64,000 nucleotides of DNA from Lanius collurio (Eukaryota; Chordata; Aves; Passeriformes; Laniidae). The notes beneath the pieces were generated by a model. It saw nothing but the letters and a program-made list of their open reading frames with translations. It did not search any database and was not told the DNA's origin. The first letter of the stretch is position 1. Each line of letters begins with the position of its first letter. The DNA lies in contig JACBWW010000012.1 in the NCBI GenBank assembly GCA_020086605.1, positions 17,736,256 through 17,800,255 of the forward strand, given 5' to 3'. The position numbers and the translations under genes were made by a program. This document shows positions 28,196-40,795 of this stretch, in pieces.

Positions 28196-31100
28196 AAACA
28201 CCTTACAACAATATTCTGGGTCACAAGAGCCAATGGTCTGGAAAATGTAAATTTAATGCCTGAGCTAATGTTTTCATGTCTGTGGATTTATTGTGATCTA
28301 ATGTTTAAATTCACACTGGTTGGTCTTCTTCATGATCTCATGGAATCAAAGCAACAAATGGAGCAAAATCTGTTTTAGCCAGCTCTTTAAAATGTGCACT
28401 TCCTTTCTTGCATGTGTATTTTCTGTGCTCAGTTTAGAAGTCCATAGCTGAAAACTTTGCTTCATATTTTAATCAGTCTTAAAAACTGATTTCTTATGGA
28501 CAGGCTGTAGAAAATGATATCTGACTGATCTTTCAATTATTCTGGATGGGGTGCTGTAGTTGTATGCATTACTGTTAAGCACAGCAAATATTTGTTTAAT
28601 GTCCAAGTTTGACAGATATTCAGGAGCTGAGGGATGCAACCTTGGGCAGTTGAAGAAATTTTGGTGAAAGTGAGCGCAGCTGAACAGTATGGCAGGATTG
28701 AACCAGTTTTCTCATTTGAGGAGAAGTAGAACATTTCAAGTTTATGTCTTGAGAGTCATAATTAATTGTAAGACCTTCTGAATGTCCATTTTGACAGTGT
28801 TTAGTTTGTTTGGGGGTTTTTGGGGGTGGGGGGTTGGATTTGGTTTGGGATTTTTTTTCCGAATCTATAACTCATGAAAATAATTTTCACCCATTTCAGA
28901 CACACCACTATAAAATCCACTAGTGAATTTGGCATGTGATTTACATTTATGCATAGTTTTCCTTTCTAGAAAAAATACTTATTGATTTGAACACATACTA
29001 GGTGCCTCAGGTAGTCCCTCTGTGATTTTGCAATTCTGAAACACTGGTTAAATTTAATTTTTAATTAGGTTTCCCCAGTGCTGAACTTGCTGCAGCCTGA
29101 TCTGTTCTCCTTTACTTTGCTGGTCAGAAGTTGTTGACCTTTAGATTATGCTGCAAAATCCATCTGTTGCTGCAGGCTTCTGTAAAGAGAGATGTAAAGA
29201 AATATTCTCTCCTGTCAGTCAGCCATGTAAACAAACTTGAACACAGGCAGTGGCTCAGTTTCCAAGATCTGAGTTAATTCAAAATAAGGAGGGAGAGGAG
29301 AAGCTGTGAACTGGTGCTCCCTATTCACTGGAGAATCCTTTCTCAGCTGTTGTGCCCTACTAAAATGCCATTGTCCTATTTTCAAATTCCCCTGCTCTCC
29401 ATGGGAGAAGTTGCTCCGTGGATAACCCTAACCACTAATTAAATCCTCTCCTATGATCTAGGAAGACAAAGGCCATAACCTCCATTTGCTTATCTCTCTG
29501 TGCCCTCCCCAGTTGCTGGCTTCCAGCTTGTTCTTATGGCAGTGTCACCCAGGAGACTTCCTTGTTAGCAATCTGGTATTTGCACTTTTTGTTGCGTACC
29601 CATCAGCTGCCTGTTTCCATACCCTAACCACTCTTTGACATTTCCCCTAATTTAGCACTTTCTGTATCACAGCCTCTAAGACTGTCTAGAGAACTTACCT
29701 ACGTTTATCCCCCCCAATGTTGGTTGGTGATGTACTCAACAGTCTTTGGTTTACTGATAAACTATGGCTTAGTGGCCCTAATGTGTTTTAAATATGGTCA
29801 TTCCAGTAACTTTTACTCATAAAATGCCACTGATGTGTCTGAAGGTTCTGAGTCAAATTTAAAGTGAGACTGACAAATAGTTCTCCTAATTACAATGCAA
29901 TGATGTTCTTGCTCCTTCACTTGCATTACATTAATTGTCAATGCCTTTTAATTATGCAAATTTTCCTCCATTAATATGGTAAGCACATTGTACTCAAGAC
30001 TATTTTGGTTATATTCTCAGATGTGTTTGCAACATTTTCTAATTTTAAGTTCCTGTTTTTTATTAGTCTCTCAACTGTAAACCTGTGCTTTCTGTTTCTC
30101 CTTGAAAAGCTATCATATCCTATCTTCACTGCACTGGCTTATCCTATGTCAATAGTATTCTTTTATCTGTTGTCTTTATTAGGAGTTTTTATTTCATTTA
30201 GAAAATGAAGTAAGGTTCTGCTTTTCTTGGCTCTGAGCATCTATTCAGAAGATTCTCACAGTTTATACCCATTACAAAATAATCCTCTTCTCACAGTTTT
30301 GTGTATCTTTGTCCTTTCCACTGCCTTGTTATCCTTTTAGAAAGTGCTTCCTGGTGGTGCTCACATGAAACAAGAGCAAATATGTCCATAATTTCCTCTC
30401 GGAGTCAAAAGCTAGATACGCTGTTATGATGTATTTGTGTGCTTGTCATATATATGCTACAAATACATGGAAGCATGCTCTTCAAAAATTTTTCTTATTT
30501 CTGTTTCCCTGAGCAAATTCAAAAATGGCACCAAAAAGAAATGCCACTCAGAGTGTCGGTTTTGAGGAGAGTCCGTCTGGTGTATGAAATTTTTGGATGG
30601 AAATGTGATAAAGGATGGACACAATTAGAAAATGTCCCATCTCCAGGAGCTTTATCCAGGAAATGTTTCAAGGGAAATCATAAGAAATAATTTCAAGCTG
30701 ATGAGATAGCCTTCCTCTATGTAATGTGTCCATCAGAGGACTTTGTATTGTCTGTGATCTTCTATCTGTCTTGGAATGTTTATGTCCATAAATATTGAGG
30801 TGCTGAAGAAAGCTCATTGGAAATGGAGTGAAAATTTAGATTATTGTTTGTGTTGTTCTACCAAGTTGATTAGTATGGGGTGTTTAGCAAAGTCAGTCAT
30901 CCAGGTTATACTCAGAGGTGTGTACTTCTCAAAAACTTGTCTCGTAAGGGACAAAGATGCCACTCTTTATGTTTAGGGATAGTTCTCATTAACAGCTCAA
31001 ACATTCATCAAATGAACATACATCATCTGCAGTGGAGATAATTCATCACTATTTACAAAGTTTTTGAGAAATTACTGTAACTTTGCATAAGAATTCACTT

Positions 31101-31419
31101 TTTGATACATGAAGTATTTTTCTGGAGACAAGAAGAGAGTAAATCTTGGACTTATACCACAAAGATCACTTTTCAGGCTTCCAATTTTTGCCTGTCACAC
31201 AAATTGATCCTCTCAATCTGTTTTTTTGGTATATGGAATTGTCTTTAAAAAAAAAGATGTTGCAAAAAAGAGATTTTGGAACAATTTGAACAAGTGAGTA
31301 CTAACAGTCAGCTGGTCACAACGTAATTGTCAAGAAATTGTTGAGCCTGTAGTTCTGATATGCAGCCCATCAGGTGAACCATCATCTATACTAACATTTT
31401 TTTAAAGGGCTCCAGGGAT
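28196..31419. other. Noncoding, inferred ULK4 intron
   Basis: No gene recognised. An open frame at 30439-30690 has no family resemblance and no convincing splice context. Confidence 0.5.
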
Positions 31420-31995
31420 CATTCTGGCAGTTAACTCTGACTTCTGTATGGCTGAACTATCAGGCATGATAATAGGGAAAGGATGGGTAAACAGAAAGAT
31501 AAATACAGTAGATTACATAAGAGTCAATATAATGTCTGTGGAGGGAAGTTGTATTTATCCAGCTCCTCCAAGTCAGTCAAAAGTATGTGAAGAATTGTAA
31601 CCTGTTAGATATAGAGGACTGGGGGTTTGAAAAGGCATTTCTTGAGGCTTCTCAGTAGAACTTTCAAAAGCAGCTATGAGAAGCCATGAGACTGAGGCAT
31701 TCTTCTCACAGATTAATAGCAGCTTAAATGGTAGAAAATAATAAATCGCCAGTATTGCACCATAAATGTAGGTTGTTGTCATAAACCCACCAGGATCTTT
31801 GTTCTGCAATGCATTTATAAATTACCTGGAAAAAGAGATAAAGAGTGCTAGGACAAAGATTTTTTTTGATGATACAGAATTATTCAAAACCAAGTCTGAT
31901 GGTGAAGAGTTGCAGACAAATCCAAATATTGATTGAATGGGTGACAGAATTGCAGATAACATTCAGTAATGATAAACACTGAATAATGTATATAG
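31420..31995 (+). mobile_element. Old CR1-type LINE fragment (reverse transcriptase region)
   Basis: The order and wording of the sequence follow the C-terminal half of the reverse transcriptase region of ancient amniote CR1/L3-like LINEs. A stretch near 31510-31540 is followed by an ATAAATTACCTGGAAAAAGA block (31814) and then by a frame reading FDDTELFKTKSDGEELQT (31865 on), equivalent to the DD-containing motif. Stops and frameshifts break it throughout, so it is a dead fossil. Boundaries are approximate. Confidence 0.65.
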
Positions 31996-33830
31996 GGAAA
32001 AATCCTCCCAACTCCTGTACAGGCCTTGAGGCTTGTGAAGATTGATTCAAGAAAAATGTCCATGAAGTCAGAAATGAGTAAGGAGCTCCCCTGTGGCTGG
32101 TCAAGCCCACAAATGAGAACGAGCTCCTAATTTTTGTTAAGGTCAGCCTTCAGTCATTATTACAATAGCCAGTCAGATGAGATAGTCTTTGTAATGGCCT
32201 TTTGGAAGTTTGGGCTTGATAGGAGGGAAATACCTTTCCTTCACAGTGCAGGTGGTGGGATGTAGAGAAGTTGTGTGCCAGTCCTTGTGCTGCAGCAGCA
32301 GGGAAAGGGCTAGTTGATGGAGGGCTCTGGCAAGTTATCATCCAGTGCCTAAAGTTGTCATCCAGGAGCCTAAAGGCACTTGCCTTACCCACCCTTGAGT
32401 GATAGAGTGTAAAGTCTGGGTGCAGAAAGACCACTGGGGCAAGGTACATTGATCACACATCCAACTTCTTTGGAGATTGGAGCATGTGCATACCTCTACT
32501 CCTTGACAAAGTAAAAAAGGGTACCAGGAAGCATGGTAGCAGCCTCCTGGCAGAGAATTACACCCCTCTAACAGATGCACAGGGAATGTGAGAAGAAAGG
32601 GCTCTCTATGTACACCTTTTCTCTTTGGATCCAGTTCATTCTGGCTCTTGCCAGGCCTTGTGGGATTGCCCACAAATGGTTAGCATGGAGAGTGGGAGCA
32701 GCGGGGCTGTGGGGGGAAGTTTAGGCAGGGATGATAACACTGAGTGCTGGTGTTGTCTCAGCATCTGGGCGAAGACTTCATTGGAAGGTGGAGAATCGTT
32801 CCTTTCTCAGATGACAGAAATCAGACCCAAGATCTTGATTTTCTGGAAAGGTGGTAGCCAAGTACTTGTATCTTCAGAATGGAGGGGTTTTTGGCATCTT
32901 CTAAGGCGGTCTCTTCCTTCTCACCAGCTGTATTCCAGGGGACTATATCCAGGGCTTCCTCAAGGACTCAGAGTGCTGATGTTGGTGGTTGTTACCTTCT
33001 TCTATCACTGTCTACACACAGGCTGTGAATGCATTGGTGACCTCCTGTTATGTTGTGAAGGACCTACCCCTGTCATGAATTAAGTTGGCTGAATTTGTCC
33101 CCTAGGACAAATTTCCAGCACCTACTCATGTGTGTCTTTGGGAGGGATGGCTGGGAAAACTGGGTTTGGAATGATTAGGATACATAAGGCCATGCACAAG
33201 GGGAAGAAAGTAGGAAAGGATGAACAGGAGAGGAAGTGGTATCTTCTCTCAAGATGTCACTCCTTATCCCTGCTAAAGAACATGTCTTGTGTTTGGTGGC
33301 TTTGGCCAGCTGTACTTACCCGCTGTAAGCAGCGTCTTAGAATTAGCAGGTGCTTTTTGATGGTACTGTGGAGGGAAACATCTATGGATAGTTAGCAACT
33401 TCCATTATTTAAAAGGATCGCATTCCTTCTTCCTGGTCCAAGGGACAATCTCTTTGGATTTGTCCTGGGACCTAGCACAGGAAGAAGCTGTTTTCCCTGG
33501 TAAGACATGAACTTTATAGAGGGATCCTTTGAAAACCACAACAATGCACTTACCTAGCCTTCCCCATTCCTTGCAGTACCACCAGCACATGGCTGGGTCT
33601 TGCTCTGATAACTCTGGTGGATTCTCCTTGTGCATGTGGGTGGTGAGGCAGGTTCTTGTGCAAAGAAGGGGCTTGGATTATGGGGTGAAAGGAGCACTTT
33701 TGGGGAGAAAGGAAGAAGGCTCTATGAGTGGAACAGGTTCTGGTTGTATTGTGTCAATTAATATGTGCCCAACCCACTGATTCACATGCAGGTAAGGTCA
33801 ATCAATCTGCCTGTGCAGGCTGTGGGCTTG
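31996..33830. other. Unidentified stretch with unusually many open frames
   Basis: Between the CR1 fragment and 33.8 kb the sequence is less AT-rich and carries several open frames on both strands, the longest 32625-33083 (152 codons, plus). None shows a domain I recognise, and frames on opposite strands overlap. It may be a decayed element or simply stop-poor DNA. Confidence 0.4.
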
Positions 33831-36800
33831 GTTTGCACAGTATCTATTGAGATTGATGGTCCTGTTGTGTACCAAGAGCAAAGAACTTGAGGCCTAGGAG
33901 GTGGACTCTCAATCTGACCCAGCAGTCAGCACAGAGAAAAGGTAATAGGTCACACAGTTGTTCTGTCACAAATCCCATTGGTAAACCAAGAATCACAGTA
34001 TTAAGAGTTGCAAATAATTCACAGGCTAAAGTATGTTCACACAAACAAAATGTCTGTAGAACAGCTATGACTAGTTAGTTAATTAAAATGATAGATTTAC
34101 TGTAATTTATGAGTGAAACTAGATTCTAAATTCACTGAGTACATAAATGATTGGAAATGATTAATTGGCTTTTATTAAATGAGAGGGAGGACTAGAGAGT
34201 GCTATGTTCTGAGCAACTGACATGTGATAATGACTGCTCCTGCAGAAAAGCATAATAGAAAGTCATCTGAGTCACTCATTAACATCTACCACTGCCCTTT
34301 CTGTAAATTATAAGTCATTAAAGCCCAATATAGCTACTCTGGAACTTAAATAATAATTTTTACCTTACTAAAATGTTTTATTTGATTTTACTGTAGTAAT
34401 CTTAGAGACTGAAACTTGCTTTGAGCAGGTTGGGGAAAGTAAACCTGATCCAAAAAGCCAAAGCCTTGTTTTATATTACTGAATCAAGGGATGAAAATTA
34501 ATTTTAATTGTTTCATTTCCAATCTGTATCTTGGTTTCACTACAAAGAGTGATGATTTTCCTGGCAGTTCAGTGCTCTCTACATGTATTTTCTAAGAATA
34601 GAATGGGAACATCACCTCGTTTTTTTTCAGATGTCCACCAGTTGGGGGAACTTTGTGTTGGGCTGAATATAAATCAGCAGTTTAGATGTGAAAGACTCAA
34701 TATCTCATTAGCAATCCCTTGATCCACCCAATTCCCCTGGGTGCTGTTTTAGAATGATAATCCAAATCATTCTTCAAATCTTCATAAGCAGTCAGTTTTA
34801 AGTGCCGCTCTCAGAAGATAAGACTTCCGGTTAGTTTGTTTTACCAAAAAAGCCCCCAAAACACCCCAAACCAAAAAAAGCAACACAGGTGAGCTAGGGG
34901 CTTTGATCAGACAGGTATTCTTTTAAAGTCAGATTAAGTCATTTTAGATTTTGTTTCTACATGTCTTATACTATGTTAGGGAGTAATCCCTATAGTATAC
35001 TAAATATAGTATTAATAAAAGGGTGAAGAGCTTCAAAATTAACCTCTTAGCCAATTTAGATTGGCTTAAATGCTTGAAATAGTGCAACAAATATATTCTT
35101 TAATGTGCAAAATTATTTTTCTCCTGACATAAAGGTATTTCCAGGTACCTTAAACTTAGCAAAAAAAGCATAATAGATTTGGTCAAATCAACTATCCTTC
35201 AAAATCTCCTTTAAAATTCAAAAATCCTCTGGCAAAGCACTGAGACTTTCTTTAAAAGTCTCATTGTCACTATGTAGCTTACGATAATAGTTTCCTTAAT
35301 AGAGTGCCACTCATGTTACTTGTTCTCTCTGTTATGTGGTCAGGGCCTTTGTGGGTCTTTGCTGAAAGCTGGATTTGCTGGTGTCAACAGGAATTGAGTT
35401 TATTCCTTTTCCTGGAATAGTAATGAGATCATCACATCAGCTTTGTGCTGTGATGTGATTAAGTTTGCCCTGTGACTCAGTTACCTTGTCCTGGAGGACA
35501 AAGTTGTGAGATTGGTGGGCATAGGAGCAAAAGGCAGTATCTTGTGGCAGACATCCAGGTGCTCGTTCTGCATCTGAAAACATTGTGTTTTTAAAAGAAT
35601 ACAGTGTAAGAGTATGTAATGACTTCTTGTTTAACAAGAATCTCTCTGCCTACATTTCTGTAACTGTTAATATTTAAATTATTGACCTAATCAGGTTAAG
35701 TGTAAGGGCTGCAACATCTAATTTTAAGGCACACCTTGTTCATGGTAATTGTGCAAGGGCAAATGCAAAAACACTGATGTAATCAGCGGCACATCAGCAG
35801 AAATGTCTGAGGAATTTTCACTTGAAAGCTCTAAAAAACCAAACTGCTTTATTAAGTTTAAAGTGTTTTATTTTTAACCTGTGCATATTAATTATGAATA
35901 CCTCCATGTCATAATAGTGCTATAAGATTTTTTTTCCATAGTCAAAGTAAAAATGAGAGGGGAAAAATACCCAGTTCCCAGCCTGATTAGATCATACTGA
36001 AAGCTTGTTTGTGGGTAGGTGGTTTGTACACAGTTTGATAGGACTGTCTCTTCAGCTGAAGTCAAGACTGCTGAAGTGATGGTTCTGTAAGCCAGCTGTG
36101 AGATTCATTGCCTGATCTGCATGGGTAAAGTTTGTCAGAACCCTTGCATTCAATAGAGTAGTCTTTGGTCAGTGCTATCCATTCCTTGAACAACACTATG
36201 TTCACCCACGAGATAAAAGCAAAAATGTATAAAATACGAAAACGTTTGTTCCTCTGCTCATACTGAAATACAACATATTTTGTGATAACAAAAGCTTTCT
36301 CCCTGAAAGACTTAATCATGTAATTCAAGATTGAAGTTTAACTTGTCTCAGCAAGCATTTCATGGCAAAACAAACACAGTGTCACAAAGCTGGTTAACAT
36401 TCAGCCACAGCTGCTGGACTTGTATTTATTAATTTTTTTCCCTAGGACGTGCTCTGCACTTTTAGAGAAAAGTAATTTCCCTAATTTTTTCTCAATAGAC
36501 ATTGACTTCTAGGCTGTTTGTTCAAGATAAGCATCAAAATGAGGATGCAAAGGTCAGTCTCTGCTATATTAAAGAGTTACAAAGAGAAACAGTCAGTCTG
36601 TCTTCCAGAGAGTGCTCTCTGATCCAATTTAAACAGTTTACTTCCTATAGGATAAGTGTTTTCTTTGGAAATTCAGCATGTTTTGTGTTTACAGGAATGA
36701 CCTTGCCTTTGCTGTGAACTTTGCTGAAAGTTTTCTTTTCAACTTTCTACCTCTTTATCTCCACTTTTTAATGACAAATTCTGTGAGCTCATGCTTAAGG

Positions 36801-39800
36801 CTCTGAGATGGTGGCTTTAGTGGAGTCTGCCCTGGATGGTCCACCACCCCCTCTGCTTCACTGACCTGCCTCTCTGCTGTCCCTGCTCCACAGATCTGGA
36901 AACTCTTGTCAGCCCAGCTTTTGTGCAGTCACACCTTCATTGGCTGTTCCAGCTGAATTGGGAACCAGAGCAAGTGAGACTAAATCAGGGATCTTATTTT
37001 CTCCTTTCTGCTTTGGGGACAGAAACACTGGCAAAAAAAAAAAAAAAATTGAACAGACAGTTGGAACAGGGATTTTTCTTTTTTGCTGTGGCAACTAGAC
37101 CAAGCAAAACCCCTTTGGACAACATAACTGATGACTTAACTAATCTCAATTAAAATATTTTATAAAAACAATAATGCTTTAAAAAATAATAAATCACGGT
37201 GCCATCAAGGCAAAGAAGCTGAAGAAGCTGTTGCTTGGTCAGTTGGAAATTAATGCTGAGATAACACAGCCACCTGTATGGGCTTCCCTCATCTTTTACA
37301 GCACAGACTAAAATAGATCACTGTAAATCACCAACAGTGGTGGTTCAAGCCAGCTCACTTAACACTGCCATTGAGTGAGTGCATATATACATAGGTTTCA
37401 TATTCTAGCTGAGTATTTGGTAATCTCTTGAACTGCTTTAGCTGAAGTGCTTGTGACTGCTTGACTCTTCATTTAATTGCATTATTTTAATTTAGCTAAA
37501 ATTTGTTTAACTACACAATGGAGAAGGTAAGCTGGAGTATCTATGGTACCAGCACCAGAGCGAGCTTTTTATGTGGAGAAGATGAGCAATTTGAACAGAT
37601 ATTTTATAACCTCTATGCTCATTTCTTGACACTGTGATAATACTCCTCCTTGCCTTGTAGCACTTTGGTGATCAATTGGTCATTTGCATTGGGAAAAAAT
37701 TGTCCTTCCCATGGCCACGGCCTGCACGGACAGCCAGTCTTATTCCCCTCGTTCCATCTTCTGCCAAGTATTATGCAAGAGTTGTCATGCATTGCCCTTG
37801 TTCTTACACTGCCAGGGATGAGTTACCAGCTACTTGAGTTTTATCCTTAAATAAAATGAGTGTTGGTCTTTCCTGACTTTTTATTAACAGTAAAGCATCA
37901 TGTTGCCATTCTTGCCACTAGTTAGAGATATCACACTGGACTCATGGTCTTTCTGTCTTTTTCTTCTGTTGTTGGTAGAAGACTTCCAGGTTAAAGATTG
38001 TGATCCTTTATGCTCCCTAACACAATAAGAGCACTTCGTGCATGTGTGGAAATGGCAGTTGATAAGAGAAGATGAAGGTGACTGCACAGCACTGTGTTGA
38101 AAGAAAAAGGTGATTTATCTTCTCTTTGCAAGTTTCTGCTGTAAATCATTTAACCTTGTCTTGAAGCCCGTTTGGTTTTGCAGTCACAGCAAAGAAACTC
38201 CACAGTGTTCCTATTCATCTGTATTTTGAAATATAACTATAAAGGAATAGGATGGTATTATGTTGATATATCTTCAAGAATTTCTCTTACACACAGGAGC
38301 TAAAACTCAATGAATTGAGAAAAGCTTAGGAAAGCTCCCCCAGGAACCTTTTCCTGTCAGTCCTTGATGAAACTGATAGTCAGCCAAGTGTAAGTTGAGG
38401 CAAAGAAGAAAATTGATGTGAACTCATTGAATCAGTTTCTTGATGTCACTAAAACAGCAGGGTAAATAAATGAAGTGTGTTGTGTCCAAACACAACTTAA
38501 TGAAAAGGCAAGTGTTGACAAAACCCAAAACCTGAAGGTACTGATGATTTGTGGTTATCTGCAGTGTGAGGTGCAATGAGGAGGATGACTTCTGAAGTAG
38601 CTGTGAATGCTTACTCACAACTTGGCCAACTGAACCATTCATTCTGTGTTAAGTATTATTATGTTTATTTAGAATAAGTAGTGTAAGTCTGTACGTATTT
38701 TTGTGTCTGTGTTAAGTGCAGATTTGGACTGCATTTTGGTTGATGGTTGTTTTCACAACTAACATTTTTTCAGTCAATCGGCAGCAGCTGCTCTTTAATG
38801 ACACTGATGGGTATGGGGAAATCAAAAGTGGGATCTGTTCTTAATTTTGGAGAGCACCAAGAATGAGAAGTGTTTATTCCAGTGGCTGACATATTGCAGA
38901 CTCAAGTTTCTGGGGAAAGCTACTTACCCATTTGTTTAGAACATGTTTGTTTTCTGAGATAACCCCCCAGCAATTATCACTGTGCTGGTATTTGGCTACT
39001 GGGAGCCCAGTATGGTTACAAATAGAGGAGCTGTCTAGAAAGCAATACTACCATGGTCAGCAATGAGAAATAGGCTCCCTTCACACAGACAGATGTTTGG
39101 CTTTGGGCTGTGTAGTGAACCTGGCAGTTCTGAAACCTACAACCTGTTTATTCAATTCATAATTCGAGGCTGGTGTAATTCCCAATGACTATCGCTGTTG
39201 TTTTCATTGTGGAGTCCTAATTCATTGTTTCTGTGGGCAGAAAAAGTATTGCTGGACTCATTTGGTGTTTCAGTGCACTGTAATTTTACACAGTGCAATA
39301 CTGTTGAGATTGCCAAGCTGTGTCATCTGTTGGGCTCATCACTATTACTTCCTTTTGACCTCCTCTGTGTAATTACACATGGATGACTGACTTGCTGCTG
39401 TAAAGATACATAAATGCAACTGGACTTGTTAAATGAAAAACAGACCAAAATTATTCTCTCTGAGGTCAGTGAGAACCAACAAGGTAGCTGTTTGCTCTCC
39501 ACCAGGCAGCCAATGCCATCTGTCACATGACAATAGGCAAGCATCAGTTTCAGAAGTCCATTTGTTTTTATGACAGTTTTTGCAATGTTATGGAAATTGA
39601 ATCATTATATAAAGCATAATTTTCCTCAAAAATTGGTGTTTTATAGACTTGTATCCCTGTTCAGTCATTTACATTCCTAGTTGCAGTTTACATGAAGCAT
39701 AAATGCACTGATCCTTTTTTCCCCCAATAATAAAATTCTTCAGAGCATTTTTCTGGGTTTTGGCAGGGGGAGGGGTGGTTTTGTTTTTCTCCTGTATATC

Positions 39801-40671
39801 CAAGACTATCTATGTTTGGTACTTAAGGAAAACCTCAACGTGTCTGAGTTTCATGTGTCTCTGGAAATCAAGTCTGCAGGGGATACAAAGGATGCTTCAA
39901 TATTTAGCTCAAAATCATAGTTCAGAATGATTTTTCTAATGAGATTTTGCTACTCTTTTTATTCTTTATGAATGAGTTTTTCATATAATTTAAGTCATCA
40001 CATTCCTGCTTTTTTTTTTTGAATAGTAAATCTAAATCATTAAGCCAAGTTGTAGACATGTGTAGTTGTTGTAGTATTGTGTTCAAGTCCAGATTAGGAC
40101 AAATGTGAGCAGGAGCCATCTAATTTAGTTTCATCCTCCATGAAAGTTGATCAATGCTATATAGAGGTTCTCAGGGACAGTTAGGGATTTTGCATACTAG
40201 ATCAGACTTGAATTGCACAGACAACTTGGACAGCATCTGTTCACATCACTCTGCCTTCATCAAGGCATAGTAGTCTTTCATCTTCATGAGGGGCTTTCTG
40301 AAGCAGGACAAGGAACAATGTCAAGCTGTAGATACCATTTTTTTGGAGGCTGTATGCATTAAACTTCAAATTCCTCAGTAACTGAGACTTCTTGACTGTT
40401 CCTAGGGATTTGCCCAGTTCACCTGAGCATTCCTGCATGGCTGCTCAAGGGTTTGTGTCCTTAGACATAACAACATTTATTGAATTAGTAATTGCTTGGT
40501 TGCTTGCATACTTCTCCTATATGGTAATTGCCATTTAAAGGTCAGCGCTTTCCAATATGTTCTGGATGTCATTGGCTTTCCTAATAGTGAGAAGATGAGT
40601 TATCAGTAGTAATGATTCTTACCCTTACAAGTGTGCAAATGCTTGAAATTATTTGAATTATCAAAGCATGT
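33831..40671. other. Noncoding, inferred ULK4 intron
   Basis: No supported exon or mobile element. Isolated good acceptors occur (34630, 36499) but without matching donors of quality. Confidence 0.5.
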
Positions 40672-40795
40672 GTGGTGGGCTGCCACTGGCTGTGTGCCAG
40701 GTACCCACCATGCTGCTTTATCACTCCCCAGCTGGATAGGGGAGAGAAAATAAGATGGAAACCCAGTAATTGTTTGAGATAAGGCAGTTCACTAA
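40672..40795 (+). repeat. LTR/ERV-like interspersed repeat fragment
   Basis: The run GGTGGGCTGCC...GTGCCAGGTACCCACC, then TATCACTCCCCAGCTGG, GGGGAGAGAAAATAAGAT and GAGATAAGGCAG resembles, in order, a sequence common in bird genomes that I associate with endogenous retrovirus elements. It is short, diverged and without coding sequence. Strand is given in the sense in which I know the sequence. Confidence 0.5.

Noticed and set aside
33400..33790. GTAAGG donor after ACATGCAG at 33790
   Set aside because: The frame that would fit the downstream exon meets a stop about 30 nt upstream, with no acceptor in between.
34631..34722. Strong pyrimidine-AG acceptor (TTTTTTTTCAG) with an open frame after it
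   Set aside because: No acceptable donor follows before the stop.
36500..36717. Acceptor TCTCAATAG followed by a 71-codon open frame
   Set aside because: The only nearby donor is GTCAGT, and its phase does not fit the downstream exon candidates. No domain seen.
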